DNA of 37,811 bases from Methanococcus voltae PS (lineage in GTDB: Archaea > AGJL01 > Methanococci > Methanococcales > Methanococcaceae). Of this stretch, positions 18,511-27,588 are shown piece after piece; position 1 is the first letter of the stretch; every line of letters begins with the position of its first letter. Location of the stretch: contig NZ_JANUCQ010000006.1 in assembly GCF_024807035.1 (NCBI RefSeq), positions 1-37,811 of the forward strand. Direction: 5' to 3'. The notes beneath the pieces are model-generated. The model saw only the letters and a list, made by a program, of their open reading frames with translations. It did not search any database and was not told the DNA's origin. The translations under genes were made by a program, and so were the position numbers.

Positions 18511-20127
18511 ATGGGGCTTTTTGATAGGATTCAAAAAAAAGAAAATAAAAAATTTGAAGATAATACTATAGAAAAATTTGAACCTCGTCCAAATAGTACA
18601 AATAGTACAAACAATAGAATTAAAATTAGTGAGAAAAATACAAGCAGGTTAAATAAACTTAACCCAATTGACGACTTAAAATCTAGCTTACTTGATAAAT
18701 ATTTGATAAATATTGATAAATTAGATTTTAATGTATCAATAGAAAAAAAAGAAGGAATTAAAAAGTACAATATCTCTAATATAAATTATATAAACTCTGC
18801 ACTATCAAAATTAACTCCTGAAATGCTTAAAGAATTAAAAACTGAATTATCAGATAGTGAATTAAATAGTATAGGTCAAATACAAGGTTATTTAAAAAAT
18901 TACTTTCTAAAAAATAATATAAAAATAAAAGATATTGAAATACATTATATATCTCAATATTTCTACCTAATAATTGGAAAATTAGGCTTAATAGAGATAT
19001 TAATAAATGACCCGGAATTAGAAGAAATAATGATAAATGGAGTAGATATACCTGTTTATATATTCCATAGAAAATACCAAATGTGTAAAACAAATATTAT
19101 ACTAGATAAATCAGAATTAGCCCGAGTAATCGATAGTATCGCATATTTGGCAGGTAGGAGTATAGATTCTAGAATACCAATGTTAGATGCTTATTTACCT
19201 GATGGAAGCAGAGTAAATGCCACGACTCCTGACATAACTACAATGGGTAATACATTAACTATTCGTAAATTTAGTAAAAATCCGCTAACTATTATTAATT
19301 TAATTAAATATAATACAATAGATTCAGAATTAGGGGCATTTATTTGGCAAGCAGTTGAAGGGTATTTTGGTGCAAAACCTGCAAATACATTAATTGTAGG
19401 TGGTACGGGTTCGGGTAAAACTACAACACTTAACGTAGTTTCTATGTTTTCAATGTACAATGATAGATTAATTACGATAGAAGATACGCCAGAATTGCAA
19501 ATACCTTTAGACCATACTATAAAAATGATTACAAGACCTGGAAGACCAGGTATTGATAATTACGAAATAACTATGGATGACTTAATTAAAAACTCATTAA
19601 GGATGAGACCAGATCGTATCTATGTGGGTGAAGTTAGGGGTTCAGAAGCCCATTCATTACTTGTAGCTATGAACACAGGTCATGATGGTTGTTCAGGTAC
19701 TTTACACGCAAACAGTGCTGATGAAGCAATGATTAGGTTAATAAATCCACCTATGAATGTTCCAAAAATAATGCTATCGTCTATAAACTTCATAATAAAC
19801 CAACAACGTATAAAGAGAAATAAAAAAACAGTGCGAAGAATACTTGGCGTTGTAGAAGTCGGTGGACAAGGTGATGAAATCACCAAAACAGAACTATATA
19901 AATATAATGGTGCCACTGATGGAATTGAAAAAGTAGGTATTTGTATGTGGGAAGATGAAGTTTGTAAAATAACAGGAATAACTAGAGATGAATTATTAGC
20001 AGATCGAGTGGACAGAAAAAGAGTATTAGACTATATGGCTAATAATGATATATCAGATATTAAAAAAGTTAGTGAAATTGTAAGAAAGTATCAAGAAAAT
20101 CCAGAATCTATCTTAAAAATGATATAA
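18511..20127 (+). CDS. Type IV pilus/secretion ATPase (GspE/TadA family)
   Basis: A 538-residue hexameric secretion ATPase that powers assembly of type IV pilus-like structures. The first ~140 residues are charged and low in complexity (an NST repeat near 28-33). Walker A GGTGSGKTT is at 297-305, the Asp box (RLITIEDTPELQI) and Walker B region (RPDRIYVGEVRGSEA) follow, then the His box GTLHANSADEA. It is not the archaellum ATPase FlaI, since no fla genes are near. In M. maripaludis the equivalent gene next to tfb belongs, as I recall, to the Epd pilus system (EpdL), so that role is likely. The two downstream genes encode matching membrane platform proteins. Confidence 0.9.
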   Translation: MGLFDRIQKKENKKFEDNTIEKFEPRPNSTNSTNNRIKISEKNTSRLNKLNPIDDLKSSLLDKYLINIDKLDFNVSIEKKEGIKKYNISNINYINSALSKLTPEMLKELKTELSDSELNSIGQIQGYLKNYFLKNNIKIKDIEIHYISQYFYLIIGKLGLIEILINDPELEEIMINGVDIPVYIFHRKYQMCKTNIILDKSELARVIDSIAYLAGRSIDSRIPMLDAYLPDGSRVNATTPDITTMGNTLTIRKFSKNPLTIINLIKYNTIDSELGAFIWQAVEGYFGAKPANTLIVGGTGSGKTTTLNVVSMFSMYNDRLITIEDTPELQIPLDHTIKMITRPGRPGIDNYEITMDDLIKNSLRMRPDRIYVGEVRGSEAHSLLVAMNTGHDGCSGTLHANSADEAMIRLINPPMNVPKIMLSSINFIINQQRIKRNKKTVRRILGVVEVGGQGDEITKTELYKYNGATDGIEKVGICMWEDEVCKITGITRDELLADRVDRKRVLDYMANNDISDIKKVSEIVRKYQENPESILKMI

Positions 20128-20135
20128 GGTATATT

Positions 20136-21200
20136 ATGAAAAAAAAGACAGTTTCAGAACACAAAGAAACCGGATTAATAGATGAAATAAAAGATATGAT
20201 TTATTATATATTTAATTACAATTCTAAAAAAAATAAATATGCCCTTCAAAGGTCGGAATATCTGAAAAAGATATTTGAAAATACCAAAAAAGATGATGAT
20301 GAAATTCAATTCTATGAAGCATATATTGAAGAAGATTCCAGCGATTTAGATATTAATTTAGATGAGTTACTATATGATAAACCTAGTCAAGGGGCCATGG
20401 GTGCTTATGCAAGTTCATTTAGTGACTTTGTAACTAAAACATCGATTTTTCCATCTCGTCGTGATTACCAATATGCAGGTATTGACGACGAAAGATTATA
20501 TTTTTTAAAAGCAATTATGACTTCGATAATAGTTTCAGTATTTTTAATCGTATTTGAAACGGCTTTCGGGAACTTTATAGGTGGCGTTCTAAATGGGCTC
20601 ACATTTTTTATAATAATTATGTTAGGTAGTATATTTTATCCAAAAATTAAATTGACATTGTTTAAAGGAGAAATTAAAATTCAAATATTAATGACCTTGT
20701 TACATATTATTTCAATGTTAAATTCGGGTGCTTTGGTGCAAGAATCTATTAAAAATATTGCAGATAATCCAGAATATGGTATACCATCTTATGAATTTAG
20801 GAATATTATAAAAGATATTGATACGGGCGGTTATAGTTTTGAAGGAGCCCTTGAAAGAGCCAGGGCTAGAACTAAAGTAAATCTAATGAAAGAATTATAT
20901 TCTCAGCTTATAATATCCTCAAGCAAGGGTGGAACTCAATTACTATTGGAAAATTTATATACTGATATTGTAAGGTCTTCGATGTCTAAAATAGATTCTG
21001 CAAAATTCCAAATAGGAAACTTGGGAAACTTAGTATTCGGTGCAGGTTTGATATTACCATTTGCAGGTTTATTGCAAGCTTCATTAGGTGGTCAACAAGG
21101 TTATGAAGGAGTTATAAATGCCGTAGAATTAGTTTTATTTAAAATAGGGCCTTTATCAACTATAGTATTTGGGATATTTATAAAGATGAAAATAGAATGA
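20136..21200 (+). CDS. Pilus assembly membrane protein, T2SF domain (first)
   Basis: A 354-residue inner-membrane platform protein. A cytoplasmic N-terminus of about 120 residues is followed by hydrophobic segments (IMTSIIVSVFLIVFETAFG and FIGGVLNGLTFFIIIMLGSIF), then a T2SF domain (LLHIISMLNSGALVQESIKN to about residue 285) and C-terminal hydrophobic segments. Together with the next gene it replaces the single nine-helix FlaJ/TadC type with two smaller halves. The gene starts 8 bp after the ATPase stop with the site AAGGTATATT, and its stop overlaps the region of the next start, so all are translated from one message. Confidence 0.83.
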   Translation: MKKKTVSEHKETGLIDEIKDMIYYIFNYNSKKNKYALQRSEYLKKIFENTKKDDDEIQFYEAYIEEDSSDLDINLDELLYDKPSQGAMGAYASSFSDFVTKTSIFPSRRDYQYAGIDDERLYFLKAIMTSIIVSVFLIVFETAFGNFIGGVLNGLTFFIIIMLGSIFYPKIKLTLFKGEIKIQILMTLLHIISMLNSGALVQESIKNIADNPEYGIPSYEFRNIIKDIDTGGYSFEGALERARARTKVNLMKELYSQLIISSSKGGTQLLLENLYTDIVRSSMSKIDSAKFQIGNLGNLVFGAGLILPFAGLLQASLGGQQGYEGVINAVELVLFKIGPLSTIVFGIFIKMKIE

Positions 21201-21208
21201 GGGGTAAT

Positions 21209-22093
21209 ATGGATTTTGAAAAATTATATAATTATGCAGTACGAAGAAATTTATATATCCTGAAAAAATCAGGTTTTAATATTACAGAAAAAAATTTCCT
21301 AATTGCCATATTATTAACATCTTTTATTCCATTGATTTTTAAAATATTTTTAAATTTCTCAATTAAAAGTACTTTAATACTAACATTCATGTATTTGTTT
21401 ACATTAATGGTCATACCTTCAATATTATATGAAAATAAAATAGATAAATTTGAAAAAAATTTACCAAAAGCATTATATATTATGGTTTTATCACTGAATT
21501 CTGGTCGTTCTGTTATAGAATCAATTAATGAAATTATAAATAGTGATATTAAAGAAGTTAACATTGCATTCTCAAAAATAATATTATTAATGAGTGAAAG
21601 AAAACTAAGTTTCGAAGATTCGGTATTGATAGTTTCAAATTCACTAGATTCTAAATTATTTAAACAATTGGGTAGGTTAATTATCGAAAATAGGAAATAT
21701 GGTGGTAATTTAGCAGAAAGTTTAAGTACATTAGCTAAAACGTTGGAAGATTTAACAAATTTAAAAAATCAATTGTTAAGCGTTGCTTCGAACGGTTTAT
21801 CAGTGGGTATCATTATATTATGTATTATGATACCAGCTACTGCAGGATTGGTCGGTAGTTTTTTAAACTTAATATCTGCAATCTCCTCTACAGCTACTGC
21901 AGTACATCCAGAACAGATTTCAAGAACTATTGAAATTATACAAATAGGTACTGGAATATTTGGATTTTTAGTTGCAATTCCTATGTTTGGTATAAAACTT
22001 AATAGAATGGTTATAATGTCTACAGTATGTATGACATTAGGTATATTGGCATTCTATTTAGTGTATAATTTATCAATTATTATATTTACTTAA
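21209..22093 (+). CDS. Pilus assembly membrane protein, T2SF domain (second)
   Basis: A 294-residue membrane protein with two N-terminal hydrophobic segments, a T2SF domain (LPKALYIMVLSLNSGRSVIESINE, about 75-190) and at least three C-terminal membrane helices ending in LGILAFYLVYNLSIIIF. It is the partner platform protein of the preceding gene. An ATG at 21197 overlaps the previous stop, but GAGGGGTAAT before the ATG at 21209 is the better site, so I start there. It is the last gene of the gar1-tfb-pilus operon; no pilin gene with a class III signal peptide is present in the window, so the pilins must be elsewhere. Confidence 0.82.
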   Translation: MDFEKLYNYAVRRNLYILKKSGFNITEKNFLIAILLTSFIPLIFKIFLNFSIKSTLILTFMYLFTLMVIPSILYENKIDKFEKNLPKALYIMVLSLNSGRSVIESINEIINSDIKEVNIAFSKIILLMSERKLSFEDSVLIVSNSLDSKLFKQLGRLIIENRKYGGNLAESLSTLAKTLEDLTNLKNQLLSVASNGLSVGIIILCIMIPATAGLVGSFLNLISAISSTATAVHPEQISRTIEIIQIGTGIFGFLVAIPMFGIKLNRMVIMSTVCMTLGILAFYLVYNLSIIIFT

Positions 22094-22118
22094 AAAAAGT
22101 AGAATAATATAAATATTT

Positions 22119-22748
22119 TTAAATTCTTAAATTATCTAATTCATTATATAGTTTTAAAATTCTTTTAATTACATCTTCAGAACATTCTCTTTTTTTAAAT
22201 TTAAGAACTACTTCATCAATGGAAACTCTTTTTGTCCCAAAGATTAAATTATCAACATTTGCAATAATTTTTTCTTCTAAAGTTACAGGGATATAATTTT
22301 TAAGAGGTAAATTTAATAATTTTGATTCTTCTAGAGTAATACCTGCACCAATGTGCGTTTCCGCAATGTTGGCTATTTTTAACAAACCCATATCTTTGAG
22401 TATTCCTGCACCAATAATACCATGATTAATATCGTGTGATTTACAACGTCCTATATCATGCAATAACCCACCCAATATTATAATATCCAAATCTAAATTA
22501 TGACTACATTTTAGAGTTTTTGTAAAATCATAAGCATATGCCGAAACTGCTATACAATGACATACTACATTATCAGGACAATTTTTTGACAATATATTTA
22601 AATATTTAATAAAATCAGGTTGTTCAAAAATAAATACGTATGTTTCCTTAATCTCTGGATTTTCGGAGATAGATTTTATTAAAAAAGAAACAATTTCGGC
22701 GTTAGATTCTTTATTAGATTCAATATATTTTTCAAAACAATTTTTCAT
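22119..22748 (-). CDS. HDIG-domain phosphohydrolase
   Basis: A 209-residue protein. The HD superfamily metal site is seen as H64 (VCHCIAV), H97-D98 in GLLHDIGR, and a later THIG (131-134) plus NVDNL, matching the archaeal HDIG family TIGR00295. An N-terminal ~60 residues precede the catalytic part. The substrate is unknown; phosphatase or phosphodiesterase activity is inferred. The ATG follows AATGTGATTAT. It lies 86 bp downstream of tfe on the same strand and converges with the pilus operon, with only 25 bp between the two stop codons. Confidence 0.8.
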   Translation of the reverse strand: MKNCFEKYIESNKESNAEIVSFLIKSISENPEIKETYVFIFEQPDFIKYLNILSKNCPDNVVCHCIAVSAYAYDFTKTLKCSHNLDLDIIILGGLLHDIGRCKSHDINHGIIGAGILKDMGLLKIANIAETHIGAGITLEESKLLNLPLKNYIPVTLEEKIIANVDNLIFGTKRVSIDEVVLKFKKRECSEDVIKRILKLYNELDNLRI

Positions 22749-22834
22749 ATAATCACATTATTAAAAAATAAATAATATTAAAATTTATAAAATAAATAAA
22801 GATGATATAATTTAATTAAATATATTTAATATAA

Positions 22835-23386
22835 TTAACTAAATAATGAGTTCAAAGTATATTCTTTTTCCAAATAATTTATTTGATTTTTAATATTTGA
22901 GATATCTTCATTATTATCATATTCGTATAAAGTACCATCACATTGTGGACATTTAAAACAATTATCCATCGCATCTTCAAATGTAAATTTTATTTCACAT
23001 TCTTGACAGTAGAAAAATAAATTATCCTCTTCCATAGATAATTGATCTTTTAAAGTAGAAATCAATTTTTCCATTTTTTTCTTAACTAATCCAGGTAATT
23101 TCTCCAATGCAGGCATCCACGTGTATGTATACCAGTTTGTTTCTTCGTCTTTTTCCCTATTATAATTTACCAACCTTGCTTCATATAATCTATATAGTAT
23201 TTTACGAATATTGTTTAATTTTACATCTAATTGTCGGGATATCTCATCGTCAGTAACTTCCCCTAAATCTATCAAAATAGATAATACATCAAAACCCATC
23301 ATATCTTCATCCATTACTTCAAAAAGTACTTGTTGGACTAATGGGTTTTCTAACATAACATACATATCATCTTTATCATATTTCAT
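22835..23386 (-). CDS. tfe: Transcription initiation factor E alpha (TFE)
   Basis: A 183-residue basal factor that stimulates promoter opening by RNA polymerase with TBP and TFB. The N-terminal extended winged helix ([29 protein letters not shown]) is followed by a linker helix and a zinc ribbon with CQEC and CFKCPQC cysteines. I start at ATG 23386 because AGAGGTG just upstream is the ribosome binding site; an in-frame GTG lies within that site. The ATP-grasp gene ends 11 bp before it, so the two are cotranscribed. Length is normal. Confidence 0.93.
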   Translation of the reverse strand: MKYDKDDMYVMLENPLVQQVLFEVMDEDMMGFDVLSILIDLGEVTDDEISRQLDVKLNNIRKILYRLYEARLVNYNREKDEETNWYTYTWMPALEKLPGLVKKKMEKLISTLKDQLSMEEDNLFFYCQECEIKFTFEDAMDNCFKCPQCDGTLYEYDNNEDISNIKNQINYLEKEYTLNSLFS

Positions 23387-23397
23387 TAAATACACCT

Positions 23398-24507
23398 CTA
23401 AATAATAACATCTGAAATTAAATCTTTATCCACTTTAGGGTAGATTAATGTACATATTGGTTCGTTTTTAGAAATACGTGCGCCATTCATCGGTAAATCT
23501 TTAATATAATCATCAATATTAGTACAGAATTTTTTAAAAATATCTTTATCAAATACAAAATCTTCATTAGCAAATAATACTCTCTTATGATAAACTTCTT
23601 TCATTTTTGGACACTCAGCACCTAATAAAACTTTTGCTAAATTATAATTACAAGATAATTCCAAAGTTTCATATGTGCCTAGTATTCTTGGATTTAAATC
23701 AATAATATGGGGTTGACCATCTTTAACCATGAAATCAAAGCCATTCATACCTTTTAAATCAAGTATTTCAATTAATTCGGAAAATTGAGTAATTTGTGTT
23801 TCAAATCCTTTTGAAATAAATTCTGGATTGTAAGGCGTAATATTTCCAACATACATATTTCCAAAATCACTTCTTGAAATTATTTGCTTGTTAAGAGCCA
23901 AATAAGTAGAATTTATATAAGATAGACTATATGATTCTGAATTAATATACTCTTGCGCCAATAAGGGATATTTAACATCCAATCTATTTAATAAATCGAA
24001 TTCTATATTTAGCATTTTATTATTTATATATATTACCCCAACACCACCACAGCCATATATTGGCTTCAGTATAACTTCACCAAATTCCTCTATGAATTTT
24101 TCAAGTTGGTATTTATTATTTATTTTTTTAGATGTGGGTGTTTTATACCCTAAATTTTGAAGAGTTTTTGTAATATTATATTTGTTACTTATTTCATTTA
24201 TTTTTTTAGGTGTGTTACCTATAGTATCCCATTTTGGAATTTTGGAATTTTCCGATTCAAAAATCCCTGAACATATAATATAATTATCCACCAAATCCTC
24301 ATAACTACTAGCAAGACTTAATAATTTATCTTCAGAATAATTACTGTAAAAATTACCATGTTGCATGTCATTTACTAAATATTCGGATTTATCCGGATAA
24401 TTATCAATTGGGTTATAATAAGATACAGAATAAACTTCGAAACCCATTTTTTTAAAAGAATTAACCACAGGTCGTGTATTCACACCAACTACTAATATTT
24501 TAGTCAT
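23398..24507 (-). CDS. ATP-grasp carboxylate ligase (COG2232-like)
   Basis: A 369-residue ATP-dependent ligase. The start [15 protein letters not shown] is a Rossmann-like pre-ATP-grasp domain. The ATP-grasp core has [17 protein letters not shown] for the phosphate loop and, near the end, [23 protein letters not shown] for Mg2+ binding. It should join a carboxylate to an amine or thiol through an acyl phosphate; the substrate is unknown. I start at 24507 after GGTAATAAAT; a longer reading frame upstream has no site. It sits between mptA and tfe; I recall the same order in M. jannaschii (MJ0775-MJ0777). A link to methanopterin side-chain synthesis is possible but only inferred. Confidence 0.78.
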   Translation of the reverse strand: MTKILVVGVNTRPVVNSFKKMGFEVYSVSYYNPIDNYPDKSEYLVNDMQHGNFYSNYSEDKLLSLASSYEDLVDNYIICSGIFESENSKIPKWDTIGNTPKKINEISNKYNITKTLQNLGYKTPTSKKINNKYQLEKFIEEFGEVILKPIYGCGGVGVIYINNKMLNIEFDLLNRLDVKYPLLAQEYINSESYSLSYINSTYLALNKQIISRSDFGNMYVGNITPYNPEFISKGFETQITQFSELIEILDLKGMNGFDFMVKDGQPHIIDLNPRILGTYETLELSCNYNLAKVLLGAECPKMKEVYHKRVLFANEDFVFDKDIFKKFCTNIDDYIKDLPMNGARISKNEPICTLIYPKVDKDLISDVII

Positions 24508-24678
24508 ATTTATTACCATAATAATTACAATTGTATAAAATTCGTTATTCTTGTAAACAAAATATATGTCTGTAATCATATTAATAATTTATTAAAGAAA
24601 ATATTGAAAATATTAAAAATATAAATAAAAACAATTAATTTAAAAAGAGAATGATAGTTTAATAACTACAATAATTTA

Positions 24679-25614
24679 TTAAATTAATTCATTTCTCAAC
24701 TCTTCCATTGTGGAAAATCTTTCTGCAAAAGCATCATGTCTATGGATACTTTCCTTATTAACTTGTCTTATCAATATTTCTGCATTATCAGGCAATTCCG
24801 TAAATTCTTCTACAACTCGTTTTATCATTTCCCTAGCACAATCTTCTACAAATTTTGGATTTTTATGAGCAGATTGAACCACATAAGCTTCATCACTTCT
24901 TTTTAAGAGCTCATAAACTTCACCACTCATTGAAGATTTAATAATATCTATTATTTTAGAAATCCCTATTTCATAATTATCTGGCACTTCCACCATAATA
25001 GTTCCAATACCTCTTTGATTATGGGTAGCAATTGTAACGGAATCTAATATTTTAACAATTTCTTCATCGTTAAATCCATTTTTTTTGAGTTCAGTTATGG
25101 CATTTTGAGTTAACAAATCTTGTGCACAAGGGCATGCAGTAATACCTACAACTTCAGCACCGACCATTTTCTTCATTATTAATTTGCCATCTTCTTTAAC
25201 ACCATACGCACGAGCCATTATTTTACATACTTCTTGGGATTTTTTATGAGTAACAGGTGATTTTTCTTCCATAATATAATCATCACTAACTAAAAAAACC
25301 TCAGCTCTATTTGCATATTCGTGCTTTTCGAATAAACGCTTGACAATTTCAATAGATAAATCTTCGACGCCATATATCTCTTCTTCAGATAATATTCTTT
25401 CAATAACTTCCCCAATTACTTCAGGGCTTCTAGACATGTGTATACCTTTTTGATTAGAGGGTAAATCTACAAAAACTTCAAAAGTAGGTACTAATACTAC
25501 ATCTCTCTTTGAAGGATCTCTTTTTATTTTAACCAATTTCTTTAAATTAGTAACACCCACTCGAGTAAGTGAAACTTTAATGTCTGGTTCTTTAGACTGA
25601 ACGTCACATAACAT
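24679..25614 (-). CDS. mptA: GTP cyclohydrolase MptA
   Basis: A 311-residue Fe(II)-dependent archaeal GTP cyclohydrolase of the FolE2 superfamily. It converts GTP to 7,8-dihydroneopterin 2',3'-cyclic phosphate, the first step to tetrahydromethanopterin. Family segments are KGIHMSR (H59), EVVGITACPCAQD with C161 and C163, and ATHNQRG (H198). I start at ATG 25614, preceded by GGTGATTAT; upstream in-frame ATGs have no site. It lies 145 bp downstream of the ORC-like gene on the same strand. Its product feeds the cofactor used by Mer. Confidence 0.93.
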   Translation of the reverse strand: MLCDVQSKEPDIKVSLTRVGVTNLKKLVKIKRDPSKRDVVLVPTFEVFVDLPSNQKGIHMSRSPEVIGEVIERILSEEEIYGVEDLSIEIVKRLFEKHEYANRAEVFLVSDDYIMEEKSPVTHKKSQEVCKIMARAYGVKEDGKLIMKKMVGAEVVGITACPCAQDLLTQNAITELKKNGFNDEEIVKILDSVTIATHNQRGIGTIMVEVPDNYEIGISKIIDIIKSSMSGEVYELLKRSDEAYVVQSAHKNPKFVEDCAREMIKRVVEEFTELPDNAEILIRQVNKESIHRHDAFAERFSTMEELRNELI

Positions 25615-25758
25615 ATAATCACCGACTAAATGTAAAATATTATTTAAAATATTATACTCTATCAAATATAAAACATACTCTTTGAGATTAGGATTATTTT
25701 TATAAAATTATAAAATATAGAATTCTCGTATAAAATATAAAAAAAGAAGTATGTATAA

Positions 25759-26982
25759 TTAATTATCTTTTTCAGTAATTAAAACATCTTTTAATTCTTT
25801 AGATAATGTATAATATACATTATAACCATCTCTTTCTTTATATACATACCCCATTTCATAAATATCAGATAAATGAGTACCTATAGTTCCTGGCGAGTTA
25901 TTTAAAACACCTGAAAGTTCTGTAACTGTGGAACTACCTCCTAAATCAGCCATAGCTCTTACAATCTTAGATTGAGCAGGTGTTAAATGATTCAATATCT
26001 GATGACCAACACTTATACCTAACTTTTTTAAAGCGGATTCTACCATTGATTCATCCACAGTTGTTGAACTATTTTTTAAACCAATAGATATTGCCTCAGA
26101 ACAAGTCATTATAATACGTCTTGGGATGCCATCACATTCTTCAATTATCTTTTCAATACTTTCAGGTGTAAATGGATCATATTCTGAAGCTCCACTAGTA
26201 TGTACATCTTCCAAACGCCTTAATATTAAATCATGTGCCTCTGCTTTATCCAAAGGTGGCATATTAATAACTTTAGGGATACGATCTCTTATTGCAGGTG
26301 AAATTTTAGTTAAATCTTCCATCATAGTTGGAGGTCCTGCAAAAAATGCCAATATATCATCTTCATATAAAAATGAGTGGAAAAACTGTAACAATCCCAA
26401 ACAACTTCTTTTTGCAAATTGGTCGGCTTCATCAACTAATATCACACACAATTTACCTTCTTCTTTAACGTTATGTAATAAATATTTTAAATCCCTTTCA
26501 ATTTTTTCACGAGGATAATGTACAGGTGTTTTATCACTATATGTGTTTAAACGTCTGTATATCTCTATTATTTTTTTAGAATGTTCCATATAATTTGTAG
26601 ATAAAGTACCATCTACTGAGAATAAGTTATCTCCAATAATACTATGCATCAATTGAATTAAAAATTGTCTTGCAGTTACTTGAGAAGCTTCCAATTGTAC
26701 AATCCAATGACCATGTCTTTTTGCTGCATAATATAAAATATTCAATATAGAACTTTTACCAATACCTTTAGTCCCCACTATTGCTGCATTAGCTACACTA
26801 CCATATTGAGCTGCACCCAGAATATCTGCTATCTCCGATAATTCAGAATTTCTACCCACAAAAAATTTAGTATTTCCACGTATGGGCTTTTCAGAGAATG
26901 GATTAGATTTTAATTTTAATCTATTCATTGATTTTTTAGATATAGATGATGCATTGTGTATAAATTCTATAGGGTCTATCAT
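25759..26982 (-). CDS. Divergent Orc1/Cdc6-like AAA+ protein with winged helix
   Basis: A 407-residue AAA+ ATPase. The lead-in NPFSEKPIRGNTKFFVGR is of the Orc1/Cdc6 type. Walker A GTKGIGKSS is at 70-78, Walker B ILVDEADQF with D184-E185, candidate arginine finger R232/R234 in AIRDRIPK, and sensor 2 in GIPRRI (285-290). A winged helix closes the protein (about 335-400, SSTVTELSGVLNNSPGTIGTHLSDIYEMGYV). It matches what I recall of M. jannaschii MJ0774, once proposed as a diverged Cdc6 in a lineage without canonical Cdc6. A role in origin recognition is therefore inferred; a transcription-type AAA+ regulator is the alternative. The start follows GGTGATTTT. A promoter with a palindrome lies upstream. 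Confidence 0.75.
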   Translation of the reverse strand: MIDPIEFIHNASSISKKSMNRLKLKSNPFSEKPIRGNTKFFVGRNSELSEIADILGAAQYGSVANAAIVGTKGIGKSSILNILYYAAKRHGHWIVQLEASQVTARQFLIQLMHSIIGDNLFSVDGTLSTNYMEHSKKIIEIYRRLNTYSDKTPVHYPREKIERDLKYLLHNVKEEGKLCVILVDEADQFAKRSCLGLLQFFHSFLYEDDILAFFAGPPTMMEDLTKISPAIRDRIPKVINMPPLDKAEAHDLILRRLEDVHTSGASEYDPFTPESIEKIIEECDGIPRRIIMTCSEAISIGLKNSSTTVDESMVESALKKLGISVGHQILNHLTPAQSKIVRAMADLGGSSTVTELSGVLNNSPGTIGTHLSDIYEMGYVYKERDGYNVYYTLSKELKDVLITEKDN

Positions 26983-27050
26983 AAAATCACCAATACACAA
27001 TATTCATAATTATATTTTCATAAGAATATAATATATAATATCGGATATTT

Positions 27051-27073
27051 TTATATGTTTCGAATTTTCGAAA
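27051..27073 (-). promoter_or_regulatory. Promoter of ORC-like gene with palindromic operator
   Basis: On the minus strand, CGAAACATATAA combines BRE and TATA, with the expected transcript start near 27029 and a leader of about 47 nt. The BRE overlaps a perfect inverted repeat, TTTCGAA (27058-27064) and TTCGAAA (27067-27073) with a 2-nt centre. A dimer bound there would cover the TFB contact, so autoregulation or origin recognition by the AAA+ protein is possible. Confidence 0.5.
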
Positions 27074-27115
27074 GAAATTAATATATTATATAATACAATA
27101 TATACTATATTATAA

Positions 27116-27328
27116 TGTGAATAATAATATAGTTTTATAAAATATTGTGAATATAATGTTTTTTTGTAAAAAACTTAATAAAAATATATTCTTGGTTAAT
27201 AGTATTTATTAAAAATATGTTTAACTATTATATTATTAATATATAATATATTCTTTTAGAATAAAAATAATTTTAATAAGGATATTTAATAAGATTTTAA
27301 AAGAAAAAAATCATAATAAATGTGAATA
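27116..27328 (+). repeat. Three TGTGAATA direct repeats
   Basis: TGTGAATA occurs in the same orientation at 27116-27123, 27146-27153 and 27321-27328 within the candidate origin. The first two are 30 bp apart, close to three helical turns. Each is the main G-containing word in otherwise A/T DNA. Confidence 0.5.
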
Positions 27329-27588
27329 TACTTAATAAATGTAAAAATATACGTAAAATATAATAAAAATAAATAATAAACGTATTTAATTACTTTATAA
27401 TAAATAATAAATATAAATATTAATATAAATAATAAAATAAGCAATAATTTAATAACAATTATCGTAATACTATATTATATATAAATAATAATTTCAATAT
27501 TATGAATTATATCATTAATAAATATACAAACAATATATAATTAAAGAAAATAATATTAAACAGATTTGTAGAATATAAAGGTATAAAT

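Larger units (their letters stand above)
27001..27588. other. Candidate replication origin region (A+T-rich intergenic)
   Basis: This gene-free stretch between the divergent ORC-like and winged-helix/SWIM-like genes is extremely A+T-rich; by hand count about 62 G or C in 588 bases (near 10%). It contains a palindrome (27058-27073), three direct TGTGAATA copies (27116, 27146, 27321), one TCGGATAT (27041-27048), and long A/T-only runs (about 27361-27440) suitable for duplex opening. No RNA gene is visible. An origin role is inferred from neighbours and composition. Confidence 0.45.
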
